Source of the DNA: Paraburkholderia ferrariae NBRC 106233
GTDB taxonomy: Bacteria; Pseudomonadota; Gammaproteobacteria; Burkholderiales; Burkholderiaceae
Assembly: GCF_000685035.1 (NCBI RefSeq)
Contig: NZ_BAYB01000027.1
Span: forward strand, 94,402-158,401
Direction: 5' to 3'
Length of the DNA: 64,000 nt
Shown here piece by piece: positions 8,938-17,909 of this stretch. The translations under genes were made by a program, and so were the position numbers. Positions within the stretch are counted from its first letter, which is position 1, and the number at the start of each line of letters is the position of its first letter. The notes beneath the pieces are model-generated. The model searched no databases. It was not told where the DNA came from and was given only the letters and a program-made list of their open reading frames with translations.

Positions 8938-10260
8938 TCAGAACAGGTACATGCCCGCGATGAAGACGACGCCCGAGAACAGCAGCGTCGTCACGCAGTA
9001 GCCCATGATGTCGCGCACGCCAAGGCCCGCGATGGCGAGCGCGGGCAGCGCCCAGAACGGCTGCGCCATGTTGGTCCAGGCCTCGCCGTAGGCAATCGCC
9101 ATCGCCGACTTGCCGAGGTCCGCGCCCAGGGCCTGCGCGGCCGGCATCACGAAGGGGCCCTGCACGACCCAGTGGCCGCCGCCCGAAGGCACCGCGAAGT
9201 TGATCAGCGCGGAGCTCAGGAATACGAGCAGCGGGAACGTGTGAACGTTGGCGATATCGACGAACCACTTCGTAATCACGCCCGCGAGGCCGGAGTGATC
9301 CATCAACGCCTGGATGCCCGCGTAGAACGGGAACTGGATCATGATGCCCGAGGCGCCCTTCGCGGCACCGGCCACGGCGCGCGCATAAGCCATCGGCGTT
9401 TTATGCAGCACGAGGCCCGCGGCGAGGAACACGAGATTCACGGTGTCGATGTCGAGCGAGAAACCCTTCGTGTGAAAGCGCACTCCGAGGAACACCGCGC
9501 ACAGCGCGGCCACGAGCAGCGAAAGCGCGCGGCTCTCTTCGATGCGTTCGGCGAACGTGGCGTCGGGGCCGAGCTTGCGCTCGACGGTGGGCGGGTCTTC
9601 GAGCAGCGCGGGATCGACGGAGACCACGTCTTCGGGCTTCGGCATCATGAGACGCGCAAGGAAAGGCAGCATGACGATCAGGCCAATGGTGATGAACGCG
9701 TTGTAGCCCGTGAAGATCGTCTGCGTGACCGGGATGAGGCCCACGGTCTTCTCCATCGGATTGCCCCTGGTAGCCGCCACGAGCGGCACCGAACCCGAAA
9801 GCCCGCCGTGCCAGGTCAAAAAGCCCATGTAGGCGGCGGCAACGAGCAGGCGATAGTCGGCGCCGCGCACGCGCCGCGCCACCTCGCGCGAGAACATCGC
9901 GCCCAGCACGAGGCCGAAGCCCCAGTTGATCGCACACGCCACGGCGGCGACGAACGCCACCAGCATCACGCCCTGCGCCGGCGTGCGCGCGCAGCCCGCG
10001 AGCGCGACCAGAAGGCGCTTGACCGGCCCCGAACTGGCGAGCGCGTGGCCCGTCACGAGGATCAGCACCATCTGCATCGCAAACGCGAGCAGGTTCCAGA
10101 AACCCGAACCCCACATCATGACAAGCGCCTCGGGCGGCTGCGGCGTGAGCGCGAACGCCAGCACGAAGGTCACGACCGTCAGCAGGATGGCGAAAATGAG
10201 AGGATCGGGCAGCACCCGATGCACCACCCCGGTAAAGAAACCTGCAATGCGCTGTATCAC
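8938..10260 (-). CDS. Short-chain fatty acid transporter, AtoE/TIGR00366 family
   Basis: A 440-residue inner-membrane protein with about ten TM segments. It carries the family signatures INWGFGLVLGAMFSREVARR, YLTWHGGLSGSVPL-like and a C-terminal NFAVPSGGGHWVVQGP. The family takes up short-chain fatty acids such as acetoacetate or butyrate. The start is the GTG at 10260 (VIQRIAGFF), which has AAGGAG seven bases upstream; an ATG ten codons earlier has the Shine-Dalgarno inside the coding region and is less likely. No thiolase or CoA-transferase genes are adjacent. Confidence 0.9.
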   Translation of the reverse strand: MIQRIAGFFTGVVHRVLPDPLIFAILLTVVTFVLAFALTPQPPEALVMMWGSGFWNLLAFAMQMVLILVTGHALASSGPVKRLLVALAGCARTPAQGVMLVAFVAAVACAINWGFGLVLGAMFSREVARRVRGADYRLLVAAAYMGFLTWHGGLSGSVPLVAATRGNPMEKTVGLIPVTQTIFTGYNAFITIGLIVMLPFLARLMMPKPEDVVSVDPALLEDPPTVERKLGPDATFAERIEESRALSLLVAALCAVFLGVRFHTKGFSLDIDTVNLVFLAAGLVLHKTPMAYARAVAGAAKGASGIMIQFPFYAGIQALMDHSGLAGVITKWFVDIANVHTFPLLVFLSSALINFAVPSGGGHWVVQGPFVMPAAQALGADLGKSAMAIAYGEAWTNMAQPFWALPALAIAGLGVRDIMGYCVTTLLFSGVVFIAGMYLF

Positions 10261-10535
10261 CTGTCTACTCCTTGTTATCCGAATCTGCATGGCCGCGCGG
10301 TTACGCCTTGTGGTCGGCAGCGCGTGGCGAGCCGCGATTCTTCCACAACCTGGCCAAACGCGTAGCGCTGCGACCCGGGCCGCATAGGGCCATGCGACCT
10401 CCCGCCTTCCGTCTCACGCGCGCTGCGCGAAATCCGCCGTTACAAGCGCAACCGCGCCGGCTTTGGCATATCTGCTAACGTAATGACTGAAAGCGCAACG
10501 ATCGACCGGCCATCCCCCTACAAGGAGAAATAACG

Positions 10536-11276
10536 ATGCGCAAGCTTGTCGGCACCATGCTGGCCGGCCTCGCCGTGGGCCTTGCGGCTTCGCCGCCGGC
10601 CCAGGCCCAGAGCCAGGCTTTCACCAGCACGACCGTGAATCTCTATGCCGGGCCCGCGGGCGACTATCCCGTCGTCGCGCAGGTGCCGGGCGGCGTCTCG
10701 CTCGCGGTGATGGGCTGCGTGGCGGGCTATAGCTGGTGCGATGTCAGCATGCCGGGGCTGCGCGGCTGGGTGTACGGCGGCTACCTGACCTACCCGTACC
10801 AGGGCAGCAGCGTGCCGCTCCTCGCCTACGGCGCACGGATCGGCCTGCCGGTTGTCACGTTCTCGATCGGCGCGTACTGGGGCAGCTACTATCGCGACCG
10901 GCCCTGGTACGGCAACCAGTCGCACTGGATGCGGCACCCGCCGCCCAGACCCGCTCCGCCGCCGCGGCCCGGACCGAGGCCGCCGGGGCATGGCGGCAAG
11001 CCGCCGCCCGGCGGCGGCCATGGGCACAACGGCGGGCGGCCGCCGGGTGGAGGACCGGGCGCGGGTTCTGGCGGGCGGCCGCCGCCTAATGCCGGTCCGG
11101 GCGGACGGCCGCCCACCGCCCAACCGGGGCCGGGCGGTGGGCGACCACCGGGCGGCAGTCACGGAGGCCGGCCGCCGGGTGGCGGTGGGGGCGGCGGCGG
11201 TGGAAGGCCGCCCGGCGGCGGTGGCCAGGGTGGCGGAGGGGGCGGCGGCGGTCCGCGTCCGCCGGGCGGAGGCTGA
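10536..11276 (+). CDS. Secreted SH3-domain protein with Gly/Pro-rich tail
   Basis: 246 residues in three parts. A Sec signal peptide ends at AQAQ (about residue 25). A bacterial SH3-like domain follows (residues 27-90; TVNLYAGPAGDYPVVAQVPGG and GWVYGGYL), then a YYRDRPWYGNQSHW linker. From about residue 130 to the end the protein is a low-complexity run of Pro, Gly, Arg and His. The SH3 half suggests binding to cell-wall or envelope components; the tail has no known role and probably stays unfolded. An AAGGAG lies nine bases before the ATG. The tail is coded by GC-only triplets, so its length may vary between strains. Confidence 0.82.
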   Translation: MRKLVGTMLAGLAVGLAASPPAQAQSQAFTSTTVNLYAGPAGDYPVVAQVPGGVSLAVMGCVAGYSWCDVSMPGLRGWVYGGYLTYPYQGSSVPLLAYGARIGLPVVTFSIGAYWGSYYRDRPWYGNQSHWMRHPPPRPAPPPRPGPRPPGHGGKPPPGGGHGHNGGRPPGGGPGAGSGGRPPPNAGPGGRPPTAQPGPGGGRPPGGSHGGRPPGGGGGGGGGRPPGGGGQGGGGGGGGPRPPGGG

Positions 11277-11294
11277 CCGCCTCGATGTACGCCA

Positions 11295-11326
11295 CCAGTG
11301 CGTCCCATGCGGACGGGACGCACTGG
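11295..11326. terminator. Hairpin between convergent genes
   Basis: A perfect 12-bp stem (11295-11306 with 11315-11326) and an 8-base loop lie between the SH3 gene and the convergent barrel gene. No T-run follows, so it is either a Rho-assisted terminator or an mRNA 3' protecting hairpin. Confidence 0.55.
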
Positions 11327-11357
11327 CCGTCATCGAAAACGATCTGAAGCGCGCGCC

Positions 11358-12338
11358 CTAGAAGCGATAGCCGATACCGCCCAGGATCACGTCGGTGTCG
11401 CGGCTGTAGCGCGTCACCACGCGGTTCCACGTCACGCGCGCAGCCCAGTGCCGCGTGAAGCGCCAGGACGCCGAGACCGACACGAGGCCCGAAAGTATCC
11501 CGTCGCCCGTCGGGCGATCCTCCCCATCCTTGCCGTGGTGAATAGCCGCGTACAGACCCGCGCCGAAACCAAGCGTGAGTTTGTCGTCGAGGAATGCGCG
11601 CGTGAGCCATAGCTGCGCCGTCCCGCCATCGCGCCGCGCGCTCACGCCGTTGCCCTCGTGGAGATAGCCGATCGTCGCATCGACGAAATGCCAGAGCCCG
11701 CGGCGATATTCGATCGACTCCGCCGCCGAAGTCTGCGACTGCAGGCTGTTGAGTATCGTCTCGCCCGCCATCAGCGTGATTTCGTTGTGGGTCACGTCGT
11801 GCGTGCGCGGCAACGCCCAGTCGCGCGGGCCGGGCGAATCCGGCGCATCGAGTTGATAGCCGATGCCGAGCAGCACCGCGGTTGTCGAGGGACCGCTGTC
11901 CACCACCACGCGGTTCACCTGCAGGTTCGCGGTCAAACGGTCCGACGCATACCAGGTCGCTCGTGCGCTATACGCGACACCCCAGCCGTGCGTGTTCGAG
12001 TAGCCGAGGCCCTGCGCCGCGGCCTCCGTGTCGAAGTACCGGTAGGGCCCCACGCCGAGCGCCAGCACGATGCGCCGCTGGGCGAGCGGCAGGCGCGCCC
12101 AGGCCTGAATCGTCTGGCCGTCGCGGTGATGATCAGGAATGTGACCTTCATTGAGCCACGAGATGCTGCCCGCGAAGTACTCGCCGAACCCCTCCGTGTA
12201 ATCCATTTGCCACGAATAGGTGTGGTGGGTGCCGCTCTTCAGTCCGCCACCGTAAAGCGTGAATTCCTGCGCGCGCAACGAGCCCGAGCCCACCGAAAAC
12301 GCCGCGGCGGCGAGGGCCAATGTCCAGTTTCCCTTCAT
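11358..12338 (-). CDS. Predicted outer-membrane beta-barrel protein
   Basis: 326 residues with a signal peptide ending near LRAQ. The mature chain alternates polar and aromatic residues in short strands (YSWQMDYTEGFGEYFAGSISWLNEGH, ASWRFTRHWAARVTWNRVV) and ends in a C-terminal Phe (LGGIGYRF), the usual outer-membrane insertion signal. I do not recognise a specific family. It could be a small porin-like or lipid-A-modifying barrel, but no catalytic motif is clear. It is monocistronic. Confidence 0.7.
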   Translation of the reverse strand: MKGNWTLALAAAAFSVGSGSLRAQEFTLYGGGLKSGTHHTYSWQMDYTEGFGEYFAGSISWLNEGHIPDHHRDGQTIQAWARLPLAQRRIVLALGVGPYRYFDTEAAAQGLGYSNTHGWGVAYSARATWYASDRLTANLQVNRVVVDSGPSTTAVLLGIGYQLDAPDSPGPRDWALPRTHDVTHNEITLMAGETILNSLQSQTSAAESIEYRRGLWHFVDATIGYLHEGNGVSARRDGGTAQLWLTRAFLDDKLTLGFGAGLYAAIHHGKDGEDRPTGDGILSGLVSVSASWRFTRHWAARVTWNRVVTRYSRDTDVILGGIGYRF

Positions 12339-12746
12339 CGTTTTTCGAAGCCTCTCGATAGAGGCGCGGCGCGCCGCCTGGCCGCGACCTGCAATAGCAG
12401 ATACCCCGGCGGTCTATCTGCCGGGAATCGCAAAAAATAGTCTCGTAATCGAGCTGGAACAGCTTAGCGTGAAGGCGTGTCAGGCGCTCTGGCTGGACGT
12501 TTACGTGGCGTTACAGACAGGCGGCACGTCCGTCCCGCGCAATGTCCCGCCAATACGGCGATTGGCAGCCGCCACGCCATCGATAAGCAATCCTTAATGA
12601 CATGAATTGAAAAAAATGCCGCACTTTCATGCGGCACTTTTTGACAGGATTTGCGCCCTTGGCGCGGGCCATGCCGGGTTTCGTTACACGGTTGTAACGG
12701 GCGCAGCGTCTGGGATAAATGACCTTCGGCCTTTCCTGCTGCGCCG
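12339..12746. other. Intergenic stretch, no gene seen
   Basis: Apart from the terminator at 12609-12642, I see no convincing coding region. The short ORFs here lack ribosome sites and homologous-looking sequence. It presumably holds the promoter of the barrel gene near 12340-12450. Confidence 0.6.
12609..12642 (-). terminator. Intrinsic terminator
   Basis: A 7-bp stem (TGCCGCA at 12617-12623 with 12630-12636) is flanked by A8 on the left and T5 on the right. Read on the minus strand it ends in a U-run, so it should terminate the small gene at 12747-12950; it could also work on the plus strand. Confidence 0.75.
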
Positions 12747-12950
12747 TTATCCGCCCTCGTCGCCCAGCGTGAGTCGCTTGAGCAACGCCTGCCCCCGGGA
12801 AGTGAGCCGCAGTGCCGGATCGCCCTCCAGCGAATCCATTTCGACGAGTTGATACCGCTGCAAGGCGAGAAAATCGGAATCGATCGCCTGAATCGGCGCG
12901 CTGGCATCGCGGATCAATAAAAGTGCCGCAAGTTCGTGATGACTGAGCAT
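12747..12950 (-). CDS. Small conserved-looking protein, possible winged-helix
   Basis: 67 residues starting at MLSHHELAALLLI. The ATG at 12950 has AGGAGAG just upstream, which marks it as a real gene within a longer open frame. The pattern of two helices followed by ALRLTSRGQALLKRL looks like the recognition-helix/wing part of a small winged HTH. No family is recognised. It is transcribed alone and ends at the terminator at 12609-12642. Confidence 0.6.
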   Translation of the reverse strand: MLSHHELAALLLIRDASAPIQAIDSDFLALQRYQLVEMDSLEGDPALRLTSRGQALLKRLTLGDEGG

Positions 12951-13241
12951 TGAATCTCTCCTGTCAACCGGAAACCAGGGCTCGTGCCCCTGCTCCGGTC
13001 CCATGCAAGATGGTTGCTGTTCAGAAATCCCCGTGCCAAACAGCATAGCCGCGCAAACGTACAGTTTTGCTACAGCCGTGTTTCTCCGCGTTACGCGCGC
13101 ATGTGCCCTTAAAAGCTTCAAGGTGCGCGAGGCGATGATTCGGGATTTTCCCTACATTTCTTATATCAATCGGATTCCTGACTTTTCAGCGGCGCAAACA
13201 AAATGACAAACCTGCCAGCTTGACCGCGCCAGGCAACGGGC

Positions 13242-13386
13242 TTACTGCATGTGCATGCCGCCATTTATCGCAATATCCGGTCATGCCCGCGTCGCACAGG
13301 CGCCGGCTGATCGCTTCTCCCAGCCCGCCCATGCCGCCCGTCACGAACGCCACGCGCCTAGCGGCCATGGTGTTCTCCGTGCTCAT
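13242..13386 (-). pseudogene. phbB: Acetoacetyl-CoA reductase remnant with internal deletion
   Basis: The 5' end encodes the start of an SDR acetoacetyl-CoA reductase, RRVAFVTGGMGGLGEAISRR, with its TGxxxGxG NADPH loop. After about 35 codons the sequence jumps to the typical C-terminal end of the same enzyme, DIAINGGMHMQ, read in another frame and ending at TAA 13242-13244. About 200 central codons, including the catalytic Tyr-Lys, are missing, so the gene is dead. It follows the phasin gene, whose stop overlaps the likely ATG at 13368. Confidence 0.82.
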
Positions 13387-13903
13387 GGCCGAGCGCCTCG
13401 TCCGTGGTACCCGGGGTGCCGCTCTCCCCGCTGGGCGCCTGACTCGATGCCCCGCCGCTGACACCGTCGCCGCCCCCATAAGCACGCCCCACGGCGCGCT
13501 CGAACGCGGCCATCCATTCGCGCATGGGCAGCGCGGACGGCGTATTGGTGCCGGGCTGAAGCCCCGACAGCGAATCGTGCCACTCCTGCGTGAGATCGCG
13601 TGCCGTGTCGGCCCAGGCGCCCGCGCCTTGCATGGCGGCGGTGACGCCCGCCTGCCAGAGCGCGGCGCTCGCGCTGAAGTAGTCGCGCAGCACCGACTGG
13701 CTGGCCGTCGAAAAATCGCTCCAGTCGCGCGCGTCGCGCAGCGTCTCCAGCGTGCCTTCGAGCGCAGCGCGATCGCGGGCAAGGCGCCGCTGCTGCAGTT
13801 CCAGGACCTGTTCACGCCACTGCTCGCCCTGCGCGAACAGCTTGATCGCTGCCGAAGCGTTGAGGCGGTACGCATCGAATGACGGATTGGAAACGGTAGC
13901 CAT
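13358..13903 (-). CDS. Phasin-like PHA granule-associated protein
   Basis: 181 residues, mostly amphipathic helices: FDAYRLNASAAIKLFAQGEQWREQVLELQ, then a region rich in Ala, Gln and Trp, and a Gly/Ser-rich C-terminal tail. This matches the phasin_2-type proteins that coat polyhydroxyalkanoate granules. The adjacent phbB remnant on the same strand supports a PHA role. Its last codons overlap the start of that remnant, so the two once formed a coupled operon. Confidence 0.75.
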   Translation of the reverse strand: MATVSNPSFDAYRLNASAAIKLFAQGEQWREQVLELQQRRLARDRAALEGTLETLRDARDWSDFSTASQSVLRDYFSASAALWQAGVTAAMQGAGAWADTARDLTQEWHDSLSGLQPGTNTPSALPMREWMAAFERAVGRAYGGGDGVSGGASSQAPSGESGTPGTTDEALGHEHGEHHGR

Positions 13904-14259
13904 GTTCAGGATCCTCTCGATCTCAAGACGGCGTCGCCCGGCGCGCTGCCGGCCGCCCGGCCGTTAAGGGGGGCGGCAGTCGCGACGATGCGCAGCGGAT
14001 GAAGGTGGCCTGCAAGCCGCGAATGCGGCAGCGCAGTGGTGATGACCGGGAGCGCGGCACGCCGAAGGCAGCCGGCTCCCTTAATCATCATAGGCAGGAA
14101 GATTGGCTATCGCGTGACGGGTGTACAGCCAGGCGCTGATCCAGGTCATCTATCGCGATACGGGCGGGCGCGGCCGCCTCCCCGAAAGGCCGGCCCGCGC
14201 CGGATCCTTCACAAAACGCTTCACGAAATACGCAAGAGCGAAACGCCGGGCGCCGCGCC
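13904..14259. other. Intergenic stretch, no gene seen
   Basis: This 356-base gap lies upstream of the phasin gene and downstream of the stress-protein gene, both on the minus strand. It should contain the phasin promoter, but I could not pick a convincing -35/-10 pair, and no small ORF with a ribosome site stands out. Confidence 0.5.
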
Positions 14260-14730
14260 TCACTCGGCCGCCGCATCCTCGCTGCGCACGAGCATCACCG
14301 GCCGGTCGGCCGCGCGCAGGTACGACTCCGCCACGCTGCCCAGCAGCAGCCTTTTCATGCCGGAGAGGCCACGCGTGCCCATTACGACGAGATCGACCTC
14401 CTCTTCCGCGGCGATCCGGTAGATCACCGCGGCGATTTCCTCGCCGTTCGAATCGGCAGCGCGCGTGCCGCCGTCCACGCCCGCTTGCGCGAACACCGTC
14501 CTCGCTTCCTCGAGCGCGGCGGTTGCGGCGTCGATCTCCGCGGAATGGCGGGTCTGCTCTTCGGCGAATCCCGAGCTGATGTCCACGAGCCGGGCCGGAT
14601 GCTGCACGACGCACAGCGCCTCCACGTGGGCGCCGGTCGCCTTTGCGATCTTCACGGCCTCGTCGAGCGCGCGGCGGCCGCTGCGGCTGCCGTCGATCGC
14701 CACCAGAATCTGCTTGTACATCGTTAACAT
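14260..14730 (-). CDS. Universal stress protein, UspA family
   Basis: 156 residues with the UspA fold: YKQILVAIDGSRSGRRALDEAV at the start and the ATP-binding motif VVMGTRGLSGMKRLLLGSVAESYLRAADRPVMLV near the C-terminus (Gx2Gx9G(S/T) pattern). It should be a cytosolic nucleotide-binding stress protein. The ATG at 14730 (MLTMYKQ) has GGGGAGG just upstream, better than the ATG three codons later. It is monocistronic. Confidence 0.92.
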   Translation of the reverse strand: MLTMYKQILVAIDGSRSGRRALDEAVKIAKATGAHVEALCVVQHPARLVDISSGFAEEQTRHSAEIDAATAALEEARTVFAQAGVDGGTRAADSNGEEIAAVIYRIAAEEEVDLVVMGTRGLSGMKRLLLGSVAESYLRAADRPVMLVRSEDAAAE

Positions 14731-15001
14731 CGTTACCTCCCCGGGCGACGCCCATGATGCGCGGCGGCCCTCGTGCGCCAGCATTCGTCCGCACACATGC
14801 AGGACGCCGCGCGCGACGGCCAGCCAGCCGTTGCAGAAAGCGCGAACCGCAAAAGCGTCGCGCCATGAGACTACTGTCTCACTATCCCCCTGTATTGGGG
14901 TGCGGATGCGGCAGACCGTCAGTGCGGCACGTTGCCACAAAGTGCCGATGCACGGCCTGCGCCCCATCGCACCCCATCGCGCTCCATCGCCCCGAACGCG
15001 C

Positions 15002-15988
15002 TCAGCGCATCGTCAGCACCGCGGCGCCCGTGAGGCGGCCCTCGCGCAGATCGGCGAGCGCTTCGTTCGCGCGAGCGAGTGGATAGGGTGTGGTATCGAT
15101 TTCGAGCGTGTGCCGGGCGGCGATCGCCATGAACGCGGCGCCGTCGTCGCGCGTGAGGTTCGCCACGGAGACGATGCTGCGCTCTTCCCACAGCCACGCG
15201 TAGGGGAACGCCGGAATGTCGCTCATGTGGATGCCGCCGCACACCACCTTGCCGCCCTTCGTCACCGCGCGCAGCGCAGCGGGCACGAGTGCGCCGACCG
15301 GCGCGAACAGCAGCGCGGCGTCGAGCGCATCGGGCGGGGTTTCGTCGCTGCCGCCCGCCCATACCGCCCCCAGACGCCGCGCGAACTGCTGCGCCGCGGC
15401 ATCGCCGGGACGGGTGAAGGCATACACGATACGGCCCTGATGCCGCGCGATCTGCGCCACGATATGCGCCGCCGCGCCGAAGCCGTAGATGCCGATGCGC
15501 TCGGCATCGCCCGCCATGACGAGCGTGCGGTAGCCGATCAGGCCGGCGCAGAGTAGCGGCGCCGCGGCGACGTCGCTGTACTGGCGCGGCAGATGGAAGC
15601 AATAGCGGGCGTCGGCGACCGTGCGCTGCGCGTAGCCGCCGTCGAGCGTGTAGCCGGTGAAGCCGGGCGCGTCGCACAGGTTTTCGCGGCCGCGCAGGCA
15701 GTAGCGGCAGTGGCCGCAGGTATGGCCGAGCCACGGCACGCCCACGCGGTCGCCGCGCGCGAAACCCGTGACCCCGCGCCCGAGCGCCGCCACCGTCCCG
15801 ACGATCTCATGCCCCGGAATGACCGGTTTCTTCGGATGCCGAAGATCGCCGTCGACAACATGAAGATCGGTGCGGCATACGCCGCACGCATGCACGTCGA
15901 GGAGCATTTCGCCCTCGCCCGGCTCGGGGTCGGGCAGATCGACTTCGCGCAACAACGGACTCGTGCCGTCGAACAGCATTGCTCGCAT
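15002..15988 (-). CDS. Zinc-dependent alcohol dehydrogenase (MDR family)
   Basis: 328 residues. The catalytic zinc site is seen in CGVCRTDLHVVDGD and PVIPGHEIVG, and the structural zinc site in CGHCRYCLRGRENLC (four Cys). The coenzyme domain has GIYGFGAAAHIVAQIA. It matches the AdhA/YjgB-like group that oxidises or reduces small alcohols and aldehydes with NAD(P). AGGAG lies seven bases before the ATG at 15988; a start eight codons upstream is less likely. Confidence 0.9.
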   Translation of the reverse strand: MRAMLFDGTSPLLREVDLPDPEPGEGEMLLDVHACGVCRTDLHVVDGDLRHPKKPVIPGHEIVGTVAALGRGVTGFARGDRVGVPWLGHTCGHCRYCLRGRENLCDAPGFTGYTLDGGYAQRTVADARYCFHLPRQYSDVAAAPLLCAGLIGYRTLVMAGDAERIGIYGFGAAAHIVAQIARHQGRIVYAFTRPGDAAAQQFARRLGAVWAGGSDETPPDALDAALLFAPVGALVPAALRAVTKGGKVVCGGIHMSDIPAFPYAWLWEERSIVSVANLTRDDGAAFMAIAARHTLEIDTTPYPLARANEALADLREGRLTGAAVLTMR

Positions 15989-16108
15989 GGCCTGGCTCCT
16001 GGTGCGGCGCACCGTGCCCGAAAGTGGGCGCGGCGCCCCTATGGGCCGTGATATCGACCATGTTACGCGGTCGCCGCGCGCACCGCGTCCTGCGTGCCGT
16101 CCGCTGTG

Positions 16109-17074
16109 TCAGTGGCCCCGGCCGAACACGCGGGCGAATGCGGTCACGAACGTGTCCAGCCGGTCGGACGCGAGGCAGTTGATTCCTGCCGCGCCCACCC
16201 GGCCGTTGCCGCCCGGGAAAGCGCGGCAAAGCTCGTCCGCGCCGCGCGGGCTCGCGAGCGGCGCGCGCACGCTCACCGCGTAGCTGCCGTCCGCGTTCTC
16301 GGTCAGCACGGCGTGCGCGCGCGTGGGTTCCTCGTTGGCGAGCGCGTTGCCGAACACGCCCCGCACGCGCCGCGCCCAGGGCGCATCGGGCAGCACGACC
16401 ACGCTGCCGTACTGGAGCGCGATCAGCGGCGTCACCGCCTGGGCAAGCGCGAGATCCTCGCGGCGGCATTCGCCGAGCCGCTGAACGAGCGGCTCGGCGG
16501 CGATGAAGTCGAAGGGGTTGGCGTAGGGTTTGAGCGTCTCGTAGAGCGCCTGCGGGGCAATCAGCAGATCCGACACCTCGTCGCCATAGGCGTTGTAGTT
16601 GATCGACTCGCCCAGTTCGCGCAGTTGCGTGGACTGCGCCTCGTCCAGACCCGCCTGCCGCGCGAGGGCAGCGGCGGTGCCGCTCAGATTGTCGCCCCAT
16701 GCGGCCGCAATCGCCCAGGCGCGGTAGCGGCCCTGCAGATGGCGGTCGACCAGCACGCTCGTGCAGACCTCCGAAGTCGTGTCGATATGGGCGATGAGAT
16801 TGACGGTCTGCGGCAGGTCGCCGGCATAGTGATGGTCGAAGTATTCGACCCGCACGCCCCGGTCGAGCAGTTTCACGAGCGCGTCGCGATTGGAATCGAA
16901 CGAGATGTCGAGCACCGTCAGCGTGTCGCCGGGCTGGGCGGGAACGCGCGCGACAAGCGCCGTGTCGCGCTTCACGCCGGTGACGAGCGTCGCCTCGAGC
17001 GGGCGCGCGAGACGAAGCTGATGCAGCGCGCAAATGCCATCTGCGTCGCCGTTGAATACGTCGAAATGCGCCAT
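16109..17074 (-). CDS. DHH-family phosphoesterase
   Basis: 321 residues beginning with FNGDADGICALHQLRL, the first DHH-superfamily motif (DADG). The name-giving YFDHHYAG follows near residue 73, and HIDTTSEVCTSVLV is the third. These bind the metal pair that hydrolyses phosphodiester or cyclic-dinucleotide-type substrates. The specific substrate is unknown. The ATG at 17074 starts the conserved region directly (MAHFDVFNGDADG). Confidence 0.85.
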   Translation of the reverse strand: MAHFDVFNGDADGICALHQLRLARPLEATLVTGVKRDTALVARVPAQPGDTLTVLDISFDSNRDALVKLLDRGVRVEYFDHHYAGDLPQTVNLIAHIDTTSEVCTSVLVDRHLQGRYRAWAIAAAWGDNLSGTAAALARQAGLDEAQSTQLRELGESINYNAYGDEVSDLLIAPQALYETLKPYANPFDFIAAEPLVQRLGECRREDLALAQAVTPLIALQYGSVVVLPDAPWARRVRGVFGNALANEEPTRAHAVLTENADGSYAVSVRAPLASPRGADELCRAFPGGNGRVGAAGINCLASDRLDTFVTAFARVFGRGH

Positions 17075-17308
17075 GTCCTGTCTGGTTGTCCGTGCGTCAA
17101 ACTCGACAGTATCGCGCACGGGAGCCAGCAGGACAAAAAGCGCACGTTGCCGCGCCCGGGGAAATCCCCGGACGCGGCAGGAAATGGACGAGGAGCGACG
17201 GACGACAGACGACAGACGGAAGCGTCAGCGCGGATGCGCCGTTGCAAGCCCGGTTTGCAAGGCCGCGCGCCGGGCCGGCGCCACCACCATCCGCCCCCCC
17301 CCCCGGTA

Positions 17309-17725
17309 TCAGCGCACGACGATGGGCCGCACCACGGGCCAGCGCAGCGTGGAAGCGACCGGAAAACGCGGCTTCCGACCGGCCGGCGCCCGCCAGGCCT
17401 GCATGCGTGCGCTCATGGCAGCGCACAGCGCGCCCCCTTCGGCGCCGTAGAGGATCGCCATGGCCTGCTGGACGAGACCGGCCTCGAACCAGCCCTTGAA
17501 GCGCCGGTGGCAGGTGCGGAAATCGGGATACTGGTCGGGCAACCCGGACCAGGCCGAGCCGGTCCACAGCACCCAGTGTATGGCGCCGAACACGGCGCGC
17601 GGGCTGTGCGCAGGCCGGCCACGGAGAGGGACGCCAGGACGCCCCGCGCGAAACAGCGATTCGACGCTGCGCCACTGCTCGTCGGTCAAGGTCGGGCTGG
17701 GGCGAAAGGAAATTTGATGACTCAT
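17309..17725 (-). CDS. Transposase-derived protein (IS5-type N-terminal domain, DUF4096)
   Basis: 138 residues carrying the N-terminal DUF4096 region of IS5-family transposases: LTDEQWRSVESLF, RGRPAHSPRAVFGAIHWVLWTGSAWSGLP, and FRTCHRRFKGWFE. The DDE catalytic domain is absent and I see no inverted terminal repeats or target duplications around it. It is therefore an isolated fragment or a domesticated DNA-binding protein rather than an active element. An 11-base C tract lies just downstream of its stop. Confidence 0.75.
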   Translation of the reverse strand: MSHQISFRPSPTLTDEQWRSVESLFRAGRPGVPLRGRPAHSPRAVFGAIHWVLWTGSAWSGLPDQYPDFRTCHRRFKGWFEAGLVQQAMAILYGAEGGALCAAMSARMQAWRAPAGRKPRFPVASTLRWPVVRPIVVR

Positions 17726-17909
17726 GGCACTCTCTCTGGCTTCACCCTCCCAAAGTACCGTGCAGGCCGCAGCAAAAATATCAGACAAGGACTAAAAACG
17801 GCCCCCGGCGCCCAAGCCTCCCCATGCGCCCCTACCCCGGACTTCCGTCCGGCGCCGCCCGCGCCGGCGCGCTACACTGCCGCTTTCCCGTTCCCAGGGG
17901 CGCACTCCG

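Noticed and set aside
13003..13206. Small plus-strand ORF in the phbB-downstream gap
   Set aside because: No ribosome site and no family-like sequence.
17309..17725. Complete insertion sequence
   Set aside because: No inverted repeats, no DDE domain and no target duplication could be found around the fragment.
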